Shown here: positions 37,622 to 44,740 of the stretch, piece by piece
How positions within the stretch are numbered: the stretch's first letter is position 1
Layout of the letters: each line of letters opens with the position of its first letter
Origin: a virus
Reading direction: 5' to 3' (one strand)
DNA length: 45,065 bases
Virus record (IMG/VR): IMGVR_UViG_3300025047_000026
Coordinates: 1 to 45,065 of that record
Program-made: the position numbers and the translations under genes
Notes under the pieces: model-generated
The model's database searches: none
The model's input: only the letters and a program-made list of their open reading frames with translations
Told to the model about the DNA's origin: nothing

Positions 37622-38172
37622 CCATCCCAAACCATGTCCTTGCCACCCGCAAACGCCTTGCCGGGATGGAAATCGAGTGCGGCGAAACCGCTGACAGGCT
37701 CCTGAAGGCCGCTGAAGCCGTCAAAGGCTCGGAAGCCATCGGATATGAGACTATGGGCAGGGCCTTCCAGCAAATGTCCAAGGTGATCCGTAACTACATG
37801 GCCGCCGTCGACCGGGAAATCGAAGACCGCGATCCGGGCGCTGTGCAGGCATTCTACGCCGCGCTCGTGAAGCTGGAAAAGACCCGCGCCGAGATGCAGG
37901 CGCGGCCTGCGGAGCCAGAGGCAAAGCCAGAGCCTGAAATCCCGGAAGCAGTCAAGACGGCCTTCAGGGAAGCGGGTGTCGATTGGCGCGGGAGCCGCGA
38001 GGCGGTGAGTGAGAAGCTAATTGCCAGGTATCGAGACTACAAAGGCGCGGCCGAGTATGCGCGGACCAATGGCACGTATGACGGGCGGGGCGTCATCTAC
38101 TGGGAGAAGAAGGCGGAGGGCATTGACGATGCCATCGCATGGAACCGGGCGCGAAAAGTTGAAGCAGTTTAA
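37618..38172 (+). CDS. hypothetical phage protein
   Basis: This 184-residue helical protein has a first helical half (ADRLLKAAEAVKGSEAIGYE, VIRNYMAAVDREIEDRD) and a Pro/Glu linker. The C-terminal domain (VDWRGSREAVSEKLIARYRD) is not recognised. ATG 37618 overlaps the previous stop as ATGA; the longer frame from 37513 lies inside the metalloprotease gene. Confidence 0.6.
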   Translation: MTIPNHVLATRKRLAGMEIECGETADRLLKAAEAVKGSEAIGYETMGRAFQQMSKVIRNYMAAVDREIEDRDPGAVQAFYAALVKLEKTRAEMQARPAEPEAKPEPEIPEAVKTAFREAGVDWRGSREAVSEKLIARYRDYKGAAEYARTNGTYDGRGVIYWEKKAEGIDDAIAWNRARKVEAV

Positions 38173-38189
38173 TGGGGAAGGGGGCGCAG

Positions 38190-38546
38190 ATGTCTGACGA
38201 TTTCCAACGAGTGGACGTCATTCTAGATGGCGAAGAGGCGCGCATCAGCATGTCCAGATCCGACCTTTCCAGAGCGCTTCAGCCCTCATGGCTGAAGGAT
38301 ATTGATGAGGGCTGGAACCTCATGAAGACGCAGCTTCCGGGCATCGTGAAGCAGGCCATCGAAGAACACGAGACCGAAAAAGAAGCCGCCCTCAAGAAAC
38401 TGAGGGAAGAGGCGGGCATCGGCAAGAACCCGATCCGTGATTTCATCGTGCGTAACTGGGGCTGGATAGTTGCGCTCTTGTTCCTGGTTGGAATTTTGCG
38501 CCCGGACATGGCCCTGGATTTCATTCGGACGCTCGCAAGACTTTAG
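38190..38546 (+). CDS. membrane protein with cytoplasmic helix
   Basis: This 118-residue protein is polar and helical for most of its length (GIVKQAIEEHETEKEAALKK), with one span near the C-terminus (IVRNWGWIVALLFLVGILRP). ATG 38190 follows GGAAGGGGG; ATG 38172 overlapping the previous stop as TAATG is the alternative. It may work with the following large membrane protein. Confidence 0.6.
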   Translation: MSDDFQRVDVILDGEEARISMSRSDLSRALQPSWLKDIDEGWNLMKTQLPGIVKQAIEEHETEKEAALKKLREEAGIGKNPIRDFIVRNWGWIVALLFLVGILRPDMALDFIRTLARL

Positions 38547-38562
38547 CCAAGGGGGCTATCTA

Positions 38563-39921
38563 GTGACAGATAATACTGAAGAAGAACTCGACTTTCTCGG
38601 TCGGGCGCAAATCGCTGCCCGCTGGTGCCGGGACGAGGCCGGGGCGTTTATCTCCACGTTCTGGCTGATTATCGCCCTGTATGCGCTGGGTGGATGGCTG
38701 GTGTATTCCTTCCTGCAACTGGATGCACAGTTCAGCCGGCCGCTTGCTGGCGACGCCATGCCGCCGGAAGTGACCCAGCACATATCATGGGCCAACCGCA
38801 TCTTCTCGATCATCGTCGGCATGGCGATCATCTGGTGCCACATGCACGGGATGAAGAAGTTCCGCAATGTCATGTCGACGCTGGGGTTCGTGGCCGCCTT
38901 GCTACTCCTGCTGCACGCCTATGGCATCGCAGCCAAGGTGATGAAGACGCAATATTCTGCGGCGGCGGCAATCGAATTGGTGAATCAGGAGGAGAACGCC
39001 AGTTCAGACGCCGTGATCGCGGCGCTGGAAAAGCAGAAGGAGGGCATCCGGGCTGACCGTGACGGGCAGGTGGAGCGCCTTCAGGCATCGATCGACAAGA
39101 TTACCGGCGACGGGGTGGACAATGATGACGAGGCCGATCCCTACCGCATCGACCAGACAGCCGCAGAAACGGCGGCGCAGACCAAGCTGGACAAGATTGA
39201 TGCGCAGATTGTTGAAATCCTGACAGACACCGGCACGAAGAACGTGGGTGCCACGCAGGATACTGCAATGGTGGATGCCTTCAATCCACTGTTCACGCTG
39301 ATGGCCCGCGTTGCGACATGGACATGGAACCCGGACAAGGACCCGTCCACGACTGCCGAGTACGTCTCGGGTATCGTGTTCTTCACCATGTTCTTCGGGC
39401 TCGGCGAACTGCTCATGATGACGCTGTTCACGGTGGCCTATGCAATGCTTCTGGTTGCGCGGGAGAACTCACGAAAGAACGGCAAGGCGCAGGTCATCCG
39501 CCTGCACAAGGGTCAGACCGCAATGGTCTTCGACAGCGACGAAGAACGGGACGAGTTCGAGCGCGCAAAGGAAGTCCACGACAACATCAAGGCCGGAGCA
39601 AAGAAGGGCGCGCGCACGAAGCGGGTCGGCAACAAGATCGAACAGGGCCGGGAATACGCCGCAGACCGGATTTCCGAAATGATGACGCTGAAGCAGCAGG
39701 GGCACTCAACCGTCGAGATTGCGGAAAAGTACGGCCTCACGCTCGCCTCCCTGAAGGCTTCGTACATGCAGTACATGACGCAGGAGGAAATCGACTTCCT
39801 GTTTCCAACCGCCGTGGTTCCGGTTCAGCCGGGGCCGAAAATGGCCAATGGGCGCGACACGCCAGAAGGGGACGATACCGATGAGCAAGACATTGATCCT
39901 GAGCAGCCGCCTGCGCACTGA
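38563..39921 (+). CDS. large multi-span membrane protein with C-terminal helix-turn-helix-like segment
   Basis: This 452-residue protein has hydrophobic spans at about 30-50, 78-93, 105-125 and 266-299. A polar coiled region (about 130-240, with the Asp-rich GDGVDNDDEADPYRI) lies between spans 3 and 4. A basic C-terminal domain follows, with MTLKQQGHSTVEIAEKYGLT (from about residue 374) resembling a helix-turn-helix. The GTG at 38563 follows AAGGGGG. Coupling of membrane spans and a DNA-binding-like motif is unusual. I know no family name. Confidence 0.65.
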   Translation: MTDNTEEELDFLGRAQIAARWCRDEAGAFISTFWLIIALYALGGWLVYSFLQLDAQFSRPLAGDAMPPEVTQHISWANRIFSIIVGMAIIWCHMHGMKKFRNVMSTLGFVAALLLLLHAYGIAAKVMKTQYSAAAAIELVNQEENASSDAVIAALEKQKEGIRADRDGQVERLQASIDKITGDGVDNDDEADPYRIDQTAAETAAQTKLDKIDAQIVEILTDTGTKNVGATQDTAMVDAFNPLFTLMARVATWTWNPDKDPSTTAEYVSGIVFFTMFFGLGELLMMTLFTVAYAMLLVARENSRKNGKAQVIRLHKGQTAMVFDSDEERDEFERAKEVHDNIKAGAKKGARTKRVGNKIEQGREYAADRISEMMTLKQQGHSTVEIAEKYGLTLASLKASYMQYMTQEEIDFLFPTAVVPVQPGPKMANGRDTPEGDDTDEQDIDPEQPPAH

Positions 39922-39932
39922 GGAGAGCCGCC

Positions 39933-41135
39933 ATGCACATGCAGCCTAGTCTCGACGCCTATACGATCGTGGAAGCCTCAGAGGGCCGCCACAGGGCCGC
40001 TTACAGGGATGGAGGCAATCATCTGACCGCAGGCGTCGGCCACACAGGCCCGGACGTCATCGAGGGGAAGATCTACAGCGAAGCCGAAATCAATGCATGG
40101 TTCCACGCTGACATGGAGAACGCGGCCGACATTGTGCGCAAGTACATCACTGCGCCGGTCAGCCAGGGCATGTTTGACGCGCTGGTCAGCTTTGCCTTCA
40201 ATTTCGGGGAAGCGAAGTTCCGCTCCTATACCCTGAAAGACCTCATCAACCGGGGGGCCCATCCGACCGTCATTGCGGCGAAGTGGATGGAATACGTCTA
40301 CACGATCAATGATGAGGATGGCGACGGCGATCAGGACGCCATCATTGACCGGGGCTTGCCGATCCGCCGCTTGCGGGAAGTCCTCATGTCGCGGGATTTC
40401 AGCTGGCAGGTGGTCGAAGGTGCCGCCAATGGCGGGAACATCCATCTGAGCGAACGCAATGAGCCGTGGCGCAATGGCGGGTTCAAGGAAGTCCTGACCA
40501 ATGCGCGCGAGTTGATGAACGACACGCTGGACCGGGCGCGCAGCCTTGCGGCCCTGTTTGATGAGCCGGACGATTCCGAAATCCTCGCAAAGGCGGACAT
40601 TCCCGCGCCAGCGCCTGCACCCAATCCAAAACCAGAGCCTGTGGGGGACAAACCGATGGCCGCTCCTATTCAAGACCCGACGCCCGACACGCCGGTCACG
40701 ACCGAAGATCTGAACTATATCCAGTACATCAAGCTCGGCGGCAAAAAGCCGTTTCGAGAGTTCTCGCTGCCACCGGAGAAGCTGAAGCAGGTCAAGCCGC
40801 ACTATGACCCGAAAACGCCTGAAGAGGCTGGATCGGTCGATATGTCAAAAACCACGCGGTTCAAAGGTGAACACAAACGCCAGTCCGGCGTTGACATGCA
40901 GAAGGCGGGGACGGCTGCCACAGCGGCCGCTACGGCGCTCACAGCGGCTAACAAGGCAGCAGAGCAGACGGACTCCCTGACCAATACAATCTTTGGCAGC
41001 CAGGTGATGATCTGGATTGTTCTCGGCCTGCTCGGCTTTGCGGGCATCTACTTCATCGCAGGCTCAGTCCTCCGCTGGTATGGCGCAAACCAGAAGTTCA
41101 AAGGCGAGGCGCAAGCGTCTCAATACATGCACTGA
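39933..41135 (+). CDS. GH24 endolysin with C-terminal membrane anchor
   Basis: Residues 1-150 form a T4-lysozyme-type muramidase with the E-8aa-D-5aa-T triad (E17, D26, T32) in EGRHRAAYRDGGNHLTAGVG and the helix FDALVSFAFNFGEAKFRSYT. A Pro-rich linker follows near 220-235, then a polar region, then one hydrophobic span at 358-380 (VMIWIVLGLLGFAGIYFIAG) near the C-terminus. Most GH24 endolysins are about 150-180 residues without this tail, so the protein is an unusual fusion. GAGGAGAG precedes the ATG. Confidence 0.85.
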   Translation: MHMQPSLDAYTIVEASEGRHRAAYRDGGNHLTAGVGHTGPDVIEGKIYSEAEINAWFHADMENAADIVRKYITAPVSQGMFDALVSFAFNFGEAKFRSYTLKDLINRGAHPTVIAAKWMEYVYTINDEDGDGDQDAIIDRGLPIRRLREVLMSRDFSWQVVEGAANGGNIHLSERNEPWRNGGFKEVLTNARELMNDTLDRARSLAALFDEPDDSEILAKADIPAPAPAPNPKPEPVGDKPMAAPIQDPTPDTPVTTEDLNYIQYIKLGGKKPFREFSLPPEKLKQVKPHYDPKTPEEAGSVDMSKTTRFKGEHKRQSGVDMQKAGTAATAAATALTAANKAAEQTDSLTNTIFGSQVMIWIVLGLLGFAGIYFIAGSVLRWYGANQKFKGEAQASQYMH

Positions 41136-41446
41136 TGCCAGCCGGGTTCGCCCTCTGGAATTGGTTCGCCAATAACAAGTATGCCCAGATCGGTGCGGCT
41201 ATTGTTGGCGCACTTCTTCTGATGCGCTGGAAGGAAGAAGTGGACGAAGCGCGCGGGGCTCGCCGGGCCAAGGAGCGCGCAGAGAAGGCCACCCGCAAGG
41301 CCGCAGACAAGACCCTCAAGAAAATGGAGCAAGACAATGAAGACACGATTGAAAGCGCCCGTGAGGCTCGCAGCAATGTCCCTGATGATGTGCGGAGTGA
41401 CAGCCTGCGCGACGACTACGCCTCCATCCTCTTCGGTGACGACTGA
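41135..41446 (+). CDS. inner-membrane spanin (Rz-like)
   Basis: This 103-residue protein has an N-terminal span (KYAQIGAAIVGALLLMRW) and a long charged coiled coil (RRAKERAEKATRKAADKTLK), the layout of i-spanins that disrupt the outer membrane together with an Rz1 lipoprotein. The start overlaps the endolysin stop as TGATG. The o-spanin gene starts inside it in another frame. Confidence 0.75.
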   Translation: MPAGFALWNWFANNKYAQIGAAIVGALLLMRWKEEVDEARGARRAKERAEKATRKAADKTLKKMEQDNEDTIESAREARSNVPDDVRSDSLRDDYASILFGDD

Positions 41447-41600
41447 GGCAATGGAACAGGCGGTTCGGCTGAAAGCCAAGGCCCTGTGTGAAGCGACCCG
41501 TCCCGGAGAAATCAGCCGGGTTGCATTCGATGGATCGCCACTGGAAGCACGGATGAAGATGGCAGGGGATGTGGCTGCATGGGCGGAGGTGTGTGGTTAG
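41337..41600 (+). CDS. outer-membrane lipoprotein spanin (Rz1-like)
   Basis: This 87-residue protein has a basic start, the hydrophobic stretch LAAMSLMMCG, and a lipobox VTAC with C24 as the lipidation site, then a short periplasmic domain. GGAG lies 8 bases before the ATG. It begins 110 bases inside the Rz-like gene in another frame, the classic overlapping Rz/Rz1 arrangement. Confidence 0.78.
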   Translation: MKTRLKAPVRLAAMSLMMCGVTACATTTPPSSSVTTEAMEQAVRLKAKALCEATRPGEISRVAFDGSPLEARMKMAGDVAAWAEVCG

Positions 41601-41890
41601 GCGGTCTTGATCACTATCATGGGGCTCGGATGCTCCATTGCGAATGCGTCACCCAAAGTCGCAGCTAACTGATCGAGAGTCTTCTGCGGCGCAAGGAGAG
41701 ATTCCGATAGTCTGTTGTATATCTCCCGCTGATCGCGCTGCGCCGCTTCGACCATCTTTTCTCGAATGCCCGCGATCCGAACCTGCTGTTCGCGCATCAT
41801 TTCGTAGACCTGCTTATAGGTCGGCTGCTCAATGAAGTCGCGCCATTCCTGATCGCGAAGCTTCTGAGTTGCATCCATGTCGATGTCCAT
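41597..41890 (-). CDS. hypothetical protein, helical
   Basis: This is a 97-residue protein, almost entirely helical (IEQPTYKQVYEMMREQQVRI, REIYNRLSESLLAPQKTLDQ). A strong ribosome site (GGAGGG) precedes the ATG at 41890. It converges on the o-spanin gene with a 4-base overlap of stops. It may belong to the accessory arm expressed in the lysogen. Confidence 0.6.
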   Translation of the reverse strand: MDIDMDATQKLRDQEWRDFIEQPTYKQVYEMMREQQVRIAGIREKMVEAAQRDQREIYNRLSESLLAPQKTLDQLAATLGDAFAMEHPSPMIVIKTA

Positions 41891-41936
41891 TTCCGTCCCT
41901 CCAAATCCTTGCTAAATCTACCAAAATCGAGGAATC

Positions 41937-42323
41937 GTGACAACCCTGATCCCCTACGAGCAGCCTAATTTCCGCTACGCAAAGCGCGTCAAGCGGATCA
42001 AGGCAAAACGGCCCAAGGCGCGCTATCCGAGAGAGACGCTGTTCGACCGGGTACTGGATCGGCCGGCAAGCTTGCTGTACCTGTTCCTCGGATGCTATGC
42101 TGGGGTCATCCTGTCACGGGTGCCTGTGGAGATAGACTACCTGCTCAGGCGACAGGCCATCAGCGCGGATTACTGCCTTGATCCAACGCTCCCAACCCTC
42201 GCAGAAGAGATCTGTGGCGACGGCTCCTGCTCCCTCCGCAAGCGCATGATCTTGAACCGCATAAGCGCCAACCAGGTATTCCGGTGTGAGACGCTATCGG
42301 CTGAACCGGTTAGTCTGCTTTAG
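41937..42323 (+). CDS. small single-span membrane protein
   Basis: This 128-residue protein has a very basic N-terminal part (AKRVKRIKAKRPKARYPRET), one span (PASLLYLFLGCYAGVILSRV), and a C-terminal domain with three Cys (CLD, CGDGSC). The GTG start follows GAGGAA. It is divergent from the preceding minus-strand gene. Its end overlaps the next minus-strand gene by 14 bases. Confidence 0.55.
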   Translation: MTTLIPYEQPNFRYAKRVKRIKAKRPKARYPRETLFDRVLDRPASLLYLFLGCYAGVILSRVPVEIDYLLRRQAISADYCLDPTLPTLAEEICGDGSCSLRKRMILNRISANQVFRCETLSAEPVSLL

Positions 42324-42564
42324 GGGCGGCCGCGCGTGCGAAAACTTCATCAACCACGGCCTTGCCCCTATAGGTGAAGACCTCCCTCAGATAGTATTCG
42401 GCAACGCATGGTCCGCCACAAAAATGCTTGTCAGACAGGTCCTCGTAAGACATCCAATCCATTGTTGCCGACTGGTTCTGGCGCCTTTGACGTCCGTCAT
42501 AGCTGACAATCCATGCCGTCTGTGTCTGGGCTCCGCAGTTATCGCAAGAATACGCAATCGCCAT
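42310..42564 (-). CDS. small zinc-finger-like protein
   Basis: This 84-residue protein has an N-terminal CDNCGAQTQTAWI and a central HFCGGPCVAEYYL, two Cys pairs that could form a treble-clef-type zinc site. GGAGGGG lies upstream of the ATG at 42564, directly after the stop of the upstream gene. Unknown function. Confidence 0.65.
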   Translation of the reverse strand: MAIAYSCDNCGAQTQTAWIVSYDGRQRRQNQSATMDWMSYEDLSDKHFCGGPCVAEYYLREVFTYRGKAVVDEVFARAAAPKAD

Positions 42565-42897
42565 TCACCCCTCCTGTACAGCATTGAGCATTGCGGCGTG
42601 CGCGGCCTTTGCCTGTCTTGTAAGAAAGCGCGTTGTGTGAGTTGGCGATTCCGGCCACTTCCCATTCGGGATAGGCAGGTGCGCCCACAGCGCTTGTGCT
42701 ATGGCTTTCAGAGTTGTGCCGCTCGGCTCCACCGGCACGATCTTCAGCCCTTGGGATTCAAGGGCGGCTAGGACGGCTTTCACAGCGACTTGGTATGCCT
42801 TGCGCTCGCCTTCACCTGACAGGCCCCCGGAGAGGTATGTATCCAGCACCTCATCCCTCAGCAGCTGAACCGCCACTTTCTCTTCCAGTCCTGTCAT
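42565..42897 (-). CDS. hypothetical phage protein
   Basis: This 110-residue helical protein (GEGERKAYQVAVKAVLAALE, LKAIAQALWAHLPIPNG) is of a kind seen among small accessory genes of phages. The start overlaps the upstream stop by 4 bases. No function is known. Confidence 0.6.
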   Translation of the reverse strand: MTGLEEKVAVQLLRDEVLDTYLSGGLSGEGERKAYQVAVKAVLAALESQGLKIVPVEPSGTTLKAIAQALWAHLPIPNGKWPESPTHTTRFLTRQAKAAHAAMLNAVQEG

Positions 42898-43130
42898 TGG
42901 GTGGGCTCCTTGGTGGCCTCGAGCAATTCAGCTATCATTCGACTTTGGCGGATTCGCTGCTCAGTGAGGAATGTGGCCATAGCGAGTAGAGCTATTCCGT
43001 TTGGCCCCACCTTGATTTGAGATGCCCGTTTTTCGAGTTTTTTCACGTCGTCACGAATCTCCTTAATGCGCTCATCACTCAGAACGGCATCTTCCATTTC
43101 GGCGCGTCTCTGTGGGCTGATTCTCATCAT
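42894..43130 (-). CDS. hypothetical small protein, helical
   Basis: This 78-residue, mostly helical, charged protein (RIKEIRDDVKKLEKRASQIK) may form a coiled coil. AGAGGAG precedes two ATGs (43130, 43127). Just upstream is a 19-base element (43142-43160) also found before the next gene. Confidence 0.6.
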   Translation of the reverse strand: MMRISPQRRAEMEDAVLSDERIKEIRDDVKKLEKRASQIKVGPNGIALLAMATFLTEQRIRQSRMIAELLEATKEPTQ

Positions 43131-43141
43131 TTTCTCCTCTC

Positions 43142-43160
43142 TCTATCCTATCATATTCCG
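43142..43160 (-). repeat. 19-base pre-gene repeat R1, copy 1
   Basis: On the plus strand it reads TCTATCCTATCATATTCCG, identical to 43464-43482. On the minus strand it contains TATGAT and TAGGAT, -10-like hexamers, 12-30 bases before a start codon. Confidence 0.8.
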
Positions 43161-43163
43161 GGG

Positions 43164-43460
43164 TCAGCCTTCGTTGGCCAGATCGAGCAGCACGTCCGCG
43201 TGACAGGGCGAGCCGGGCTTGCACCAGCAGGCGAGGTTCTTGCCGCGAAGCTCCCTGAATACCTCCGGGTTTTTGACGACGCGCAGATTGAACATTCCGA
43301 CAGCCCAGCCTTGCCTTTCCTCTTTTGTTTTGAGCGATGGCGGGGCGTCATCAACAGAGAACGGATTGCCCCATTTCGAGGTGCGATCCACCTTCACGGT
43401 GTTGTCCGGCATCCGCCAGCCCTTGGTGCGCTTCAGTTGAATGCGTTGTGGTTTTTCCAT
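43164..43460 (-). CDS. DUF4326 family protein
   Basis: This 98-residue protein matches DUF4326 end to end: RIQLKRTKGWRMPDNTVKVD, SKWGNPF and the C-terminal LRGKNLACWCKPGSPCHADV. The conserved Cys/His set (CWC, C-H) suggests metal or nucleotide binding, but no activity is known. It is frequent in phages. AGGA lies about 8 bases upstream of the ATG. Confidence 0.85.
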   Translation of the reverse strand: MEKPQRIQLKRTKGWRMPDNTVKVDRTSKWGNPFSVDDAPPSLKTKEERQGWAVGMFNLRVVKNPEVFRELRGKNLACWCKPGSPCHADVLLDLANEG

Positions 43461-43463
43461 CCT

Positions 43464-43482
43464 TCTATCCTATCATATTCCG
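43464..43482 (-). repeat. 19-base pre-gene repeat R1, copy 2
   Basis: It is identical to copy 1, and its near end lies 4 bases before the DUF4326 start codon. The shared position suggests a promoter or translation leader. Confidence 0.8.
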
Positions 43483-43537
43483 TCTACTGTTGCGAGATAA
43501 TTCCTTGAATCTGCGGGGGATTGTGGTAGGGTGTGCT

Positions 43538-43624
43538 GGCTGCGGCAAGCGCCGGAATTGACCCGAGGAGTCTGCGACTCCAGCACCCTCAGCGGTGTGG
43601 AACAGGGTGCCGGGGGCCGCAGCC
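43538..43624. ncRNA. strongly foldable element, candidate structured RNA
   Basis: An outer 9-bp stem GGCTGCGGC (43538-43546) / GCCGCAGCC (43616-43624) encloses two perfect hairpins: GGAGTC-TGC-GACTCC (43567-43581) and GCACCCT / AGGGTGC (43583-43589 and 43604-43610). The first arm also holds CCGGAATTGACCCG. The element begins exactly at the stop of the minus-strand gene at 43625. No T tract follows on the minus strand, and only a C/T-rich tract on the plus strand. The strand is unknown. The rest of 43461-43624 shows only repeat R1. Confidence 0.5.
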
Positions 43625-43747
43625 TCACTCTTTCTTCCCTTTCTTCTCCCTCGGCGCAAAATGCCGGTTGTAATATTCCTGTCGGGAGATTTCCCTTTCA
43701 GGGCGCTTGGCCTTCTTGCGACGGAAAAACCGGAATAGACGGATCAT
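43625..43747 (-). CDS. 40-residue very basic protein
   Basis: MIRLFRFFRRKKAKRPEREI is followed by a second basic half ending KKGKKE. GGGGAG precedes the ATG at 43747, 1 base after the previous stop. An extension to 43864 would lie inside the upstream gene. Nucleic-acid binding is plausible from charge only. Confidence 0.5.
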   Translation of the reverse strand: MIRLFRFFRRKKAKRPEREISRQEYYNRHFAPREKKGKKE

Positions 43748-43748
43748 C

Positions 43749-43967
43749 TCATTCTCCCCGTGTGGGGCGAGAGAATATTCCGGGGGCTGCTTTATCAACC
43801 GCCACCCAGAACTTCCGCGCGGCTTCATCGTAATCAATCCCTTCGGCCAACTCCACTCGGCCATCGGGATAAAGCGTCACCACGTCCAGTATCTTGAGGC
43901 ATGTCGGGCCAAGGCTATCCGCCACCAGTTGCGCCTCGATCGGTCGATAATTGGGGTCTTCGTTCAT
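43749..43967 (-). CDS. hypothetical small protein
   Basis: This 72-residue protein has a beta-like segment CLKILDVVTLYPDGRVELAE, suggesting a small beta-hairpin fold. GAGGAGAG precedes the ATG. Repeat R2 copy 1 lies 18 bases upstream. Unknown function. Confidence 0.6.
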   Translation of the reverse strand: MNEDPNYRPIEAQLVADSLGPTCLKILDVVTLYPDGRVELAEGIDYDEAARKFWVAVDKAAPGIFSRPTRGE

Positions 43968-43984
43968 TTCTCTCTCCTCATAGG

Positions 43985-44003
43985 TCTTGATTGAATCTTC
44001 CGG
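43985..44003 (-). repeat. 19-base repeat R2, copy 1 (intergenic)
   Basis: On the plus strand it reads TCTTGATTGAATCTTCCGG, identical to 44258-44276. It fills the space between the stop at 44004 and the next ribosome site. Confidence 0.8.
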
Positions 44004-44246
44004 TCAGGCGCGTTCCGCGCATTCGTTCACTATGCCGGTAGGGCAATGGCTCTCATTCCAGCTGTTCATGTAGATGTGGTACGCGATGGCCATCAGGCTG
44101 AAGACCGCAAAGCCTGCCCACCTTAGCGGCCTGATCCGTTCGGCCCTCGCATCGAGCCAAAACCCGTGAATGAAGTACGCTGCAATGGGCAGCAGAAGGA
44201 TGGACCCCACCCATATGATTGTGGCCATCTCTGTATTGTCAGTCAT
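44004..44246 (-). CDS. small two-span membrane protein
   Basis: This 80-residue protein has spans MATIIWVGSILLLPIAAYFI and RWAGFAVFSLMAIAYHIYM. The start overlaps the upstream HNH-like stop by 4 bases; GAGGAT is upstream. Possible lysogenic-conversion or exclusion protein; no direct evidence. Confidence 0.6.
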   Translation of the reverse strand: MTDNTEMATIIWVGSILLLPIAAYFIHGFWLDARAERIRPLRWAGFAVFSLMAIAYHIYMNSWNESHCPTGIVNECAERA

Positions 44247-44740
44247 TTTCCAAATCCTCTTGATTGAATCTTCCGGCTTCCCTTCGGGGGCCAGTTAGAG
44301 CGGGACTGGATCTTCCGACCGCCCCACCGCGAAGGCTGTTCAGGCCGGTCATGGTCCACAGCCATCTTCTTGCCTCTCGCTATGAAAGGCGTATCCTGTT
44401 CATGGTTCTGTGCCTGGTTGTGGCCCCAGCTCTCAAGGAACGTGTTTTCCAGCGTGTGGCCGGGGTGCATGCTGTTCGGATCTGGAGCGCTCAGCGGGAA
44501 CCGGTGGCCAACGGAGGCTTTATCATCCTCCCCAACGGCCTCCACACCGAACCGCAATCTTACTCCCGTCTCATAACACAGGTAATAGCCTTCAGAATCC
44601 ACGCTCGACTTGGCCAGCAGGTCAGCCACCCGAATGTCATGTGCGGGCAAGCCAAGCTTCTCCGCCCGGCGCCTGTGGCTATCGAGGGCGCGCTGAAGGC
44701 GGCCCAGCGTCTCTACGGGGAGGGGAGCGCGGTCAGTCAT
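44243..44740 (-). CDS. HNH-endonuclease-like protein
   Basis: This 165-residue protein has LCYETGVRLRFG, a GHRFPLS strand with His, HTLENTFLESWGHNQAQN (N and H-N) and a C-terminal tail with two copies of RKIQSR separated by SNWPPKGS. The arrangement resembles phage HNH endonucleases, whose tails often carry such basic repeats. The second zinc-type Cys pair is absent, so it may be a divergent or inactive member. The tail DNA contains repeat R2 copy 2 and a degenerate third copy (44302-44317). Confidence 0.55.
   Translation of the reverse strand: MTDRAPLPVETLGRLQRALDSHRRRAEKLGLPAHDIRVADLLAKSSVDSEGYYLCYETGVRLRFGVEAVGEDDKASVGHRFPLSAPDPNSMHPGHTLENTFLESWGHNQAQNHEQDTPFIARGKKMAVDHDRPEQPSRWGGRKIQSRSNWPPKGSRKIQSRGFGK
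44258..44276 (-). repeat. 19-base repeat R2, copy 2 (coding for KIQSR)
   Basis: It is identical to 43985-44003, but here it lies in the 3' coding end of the HNH-like gene and 12 bases before the next start codon at 44246. Confidence 0.8.

Noticed and set aside
42979-42995. ATAGC-N7-GCTAT resembling the operators
   Set aside because: The spacing is 7 instead of 5 and it lies inside a coding region; probably chance.
43538-43624. A phage-encoded tRNA
   Set aside because: The minus strand shows a T-arm-like loop and a long variable-arm-like hairpin, but there is no standard anticodon arm (7-bp stem, 14-base loop) and no D arm.
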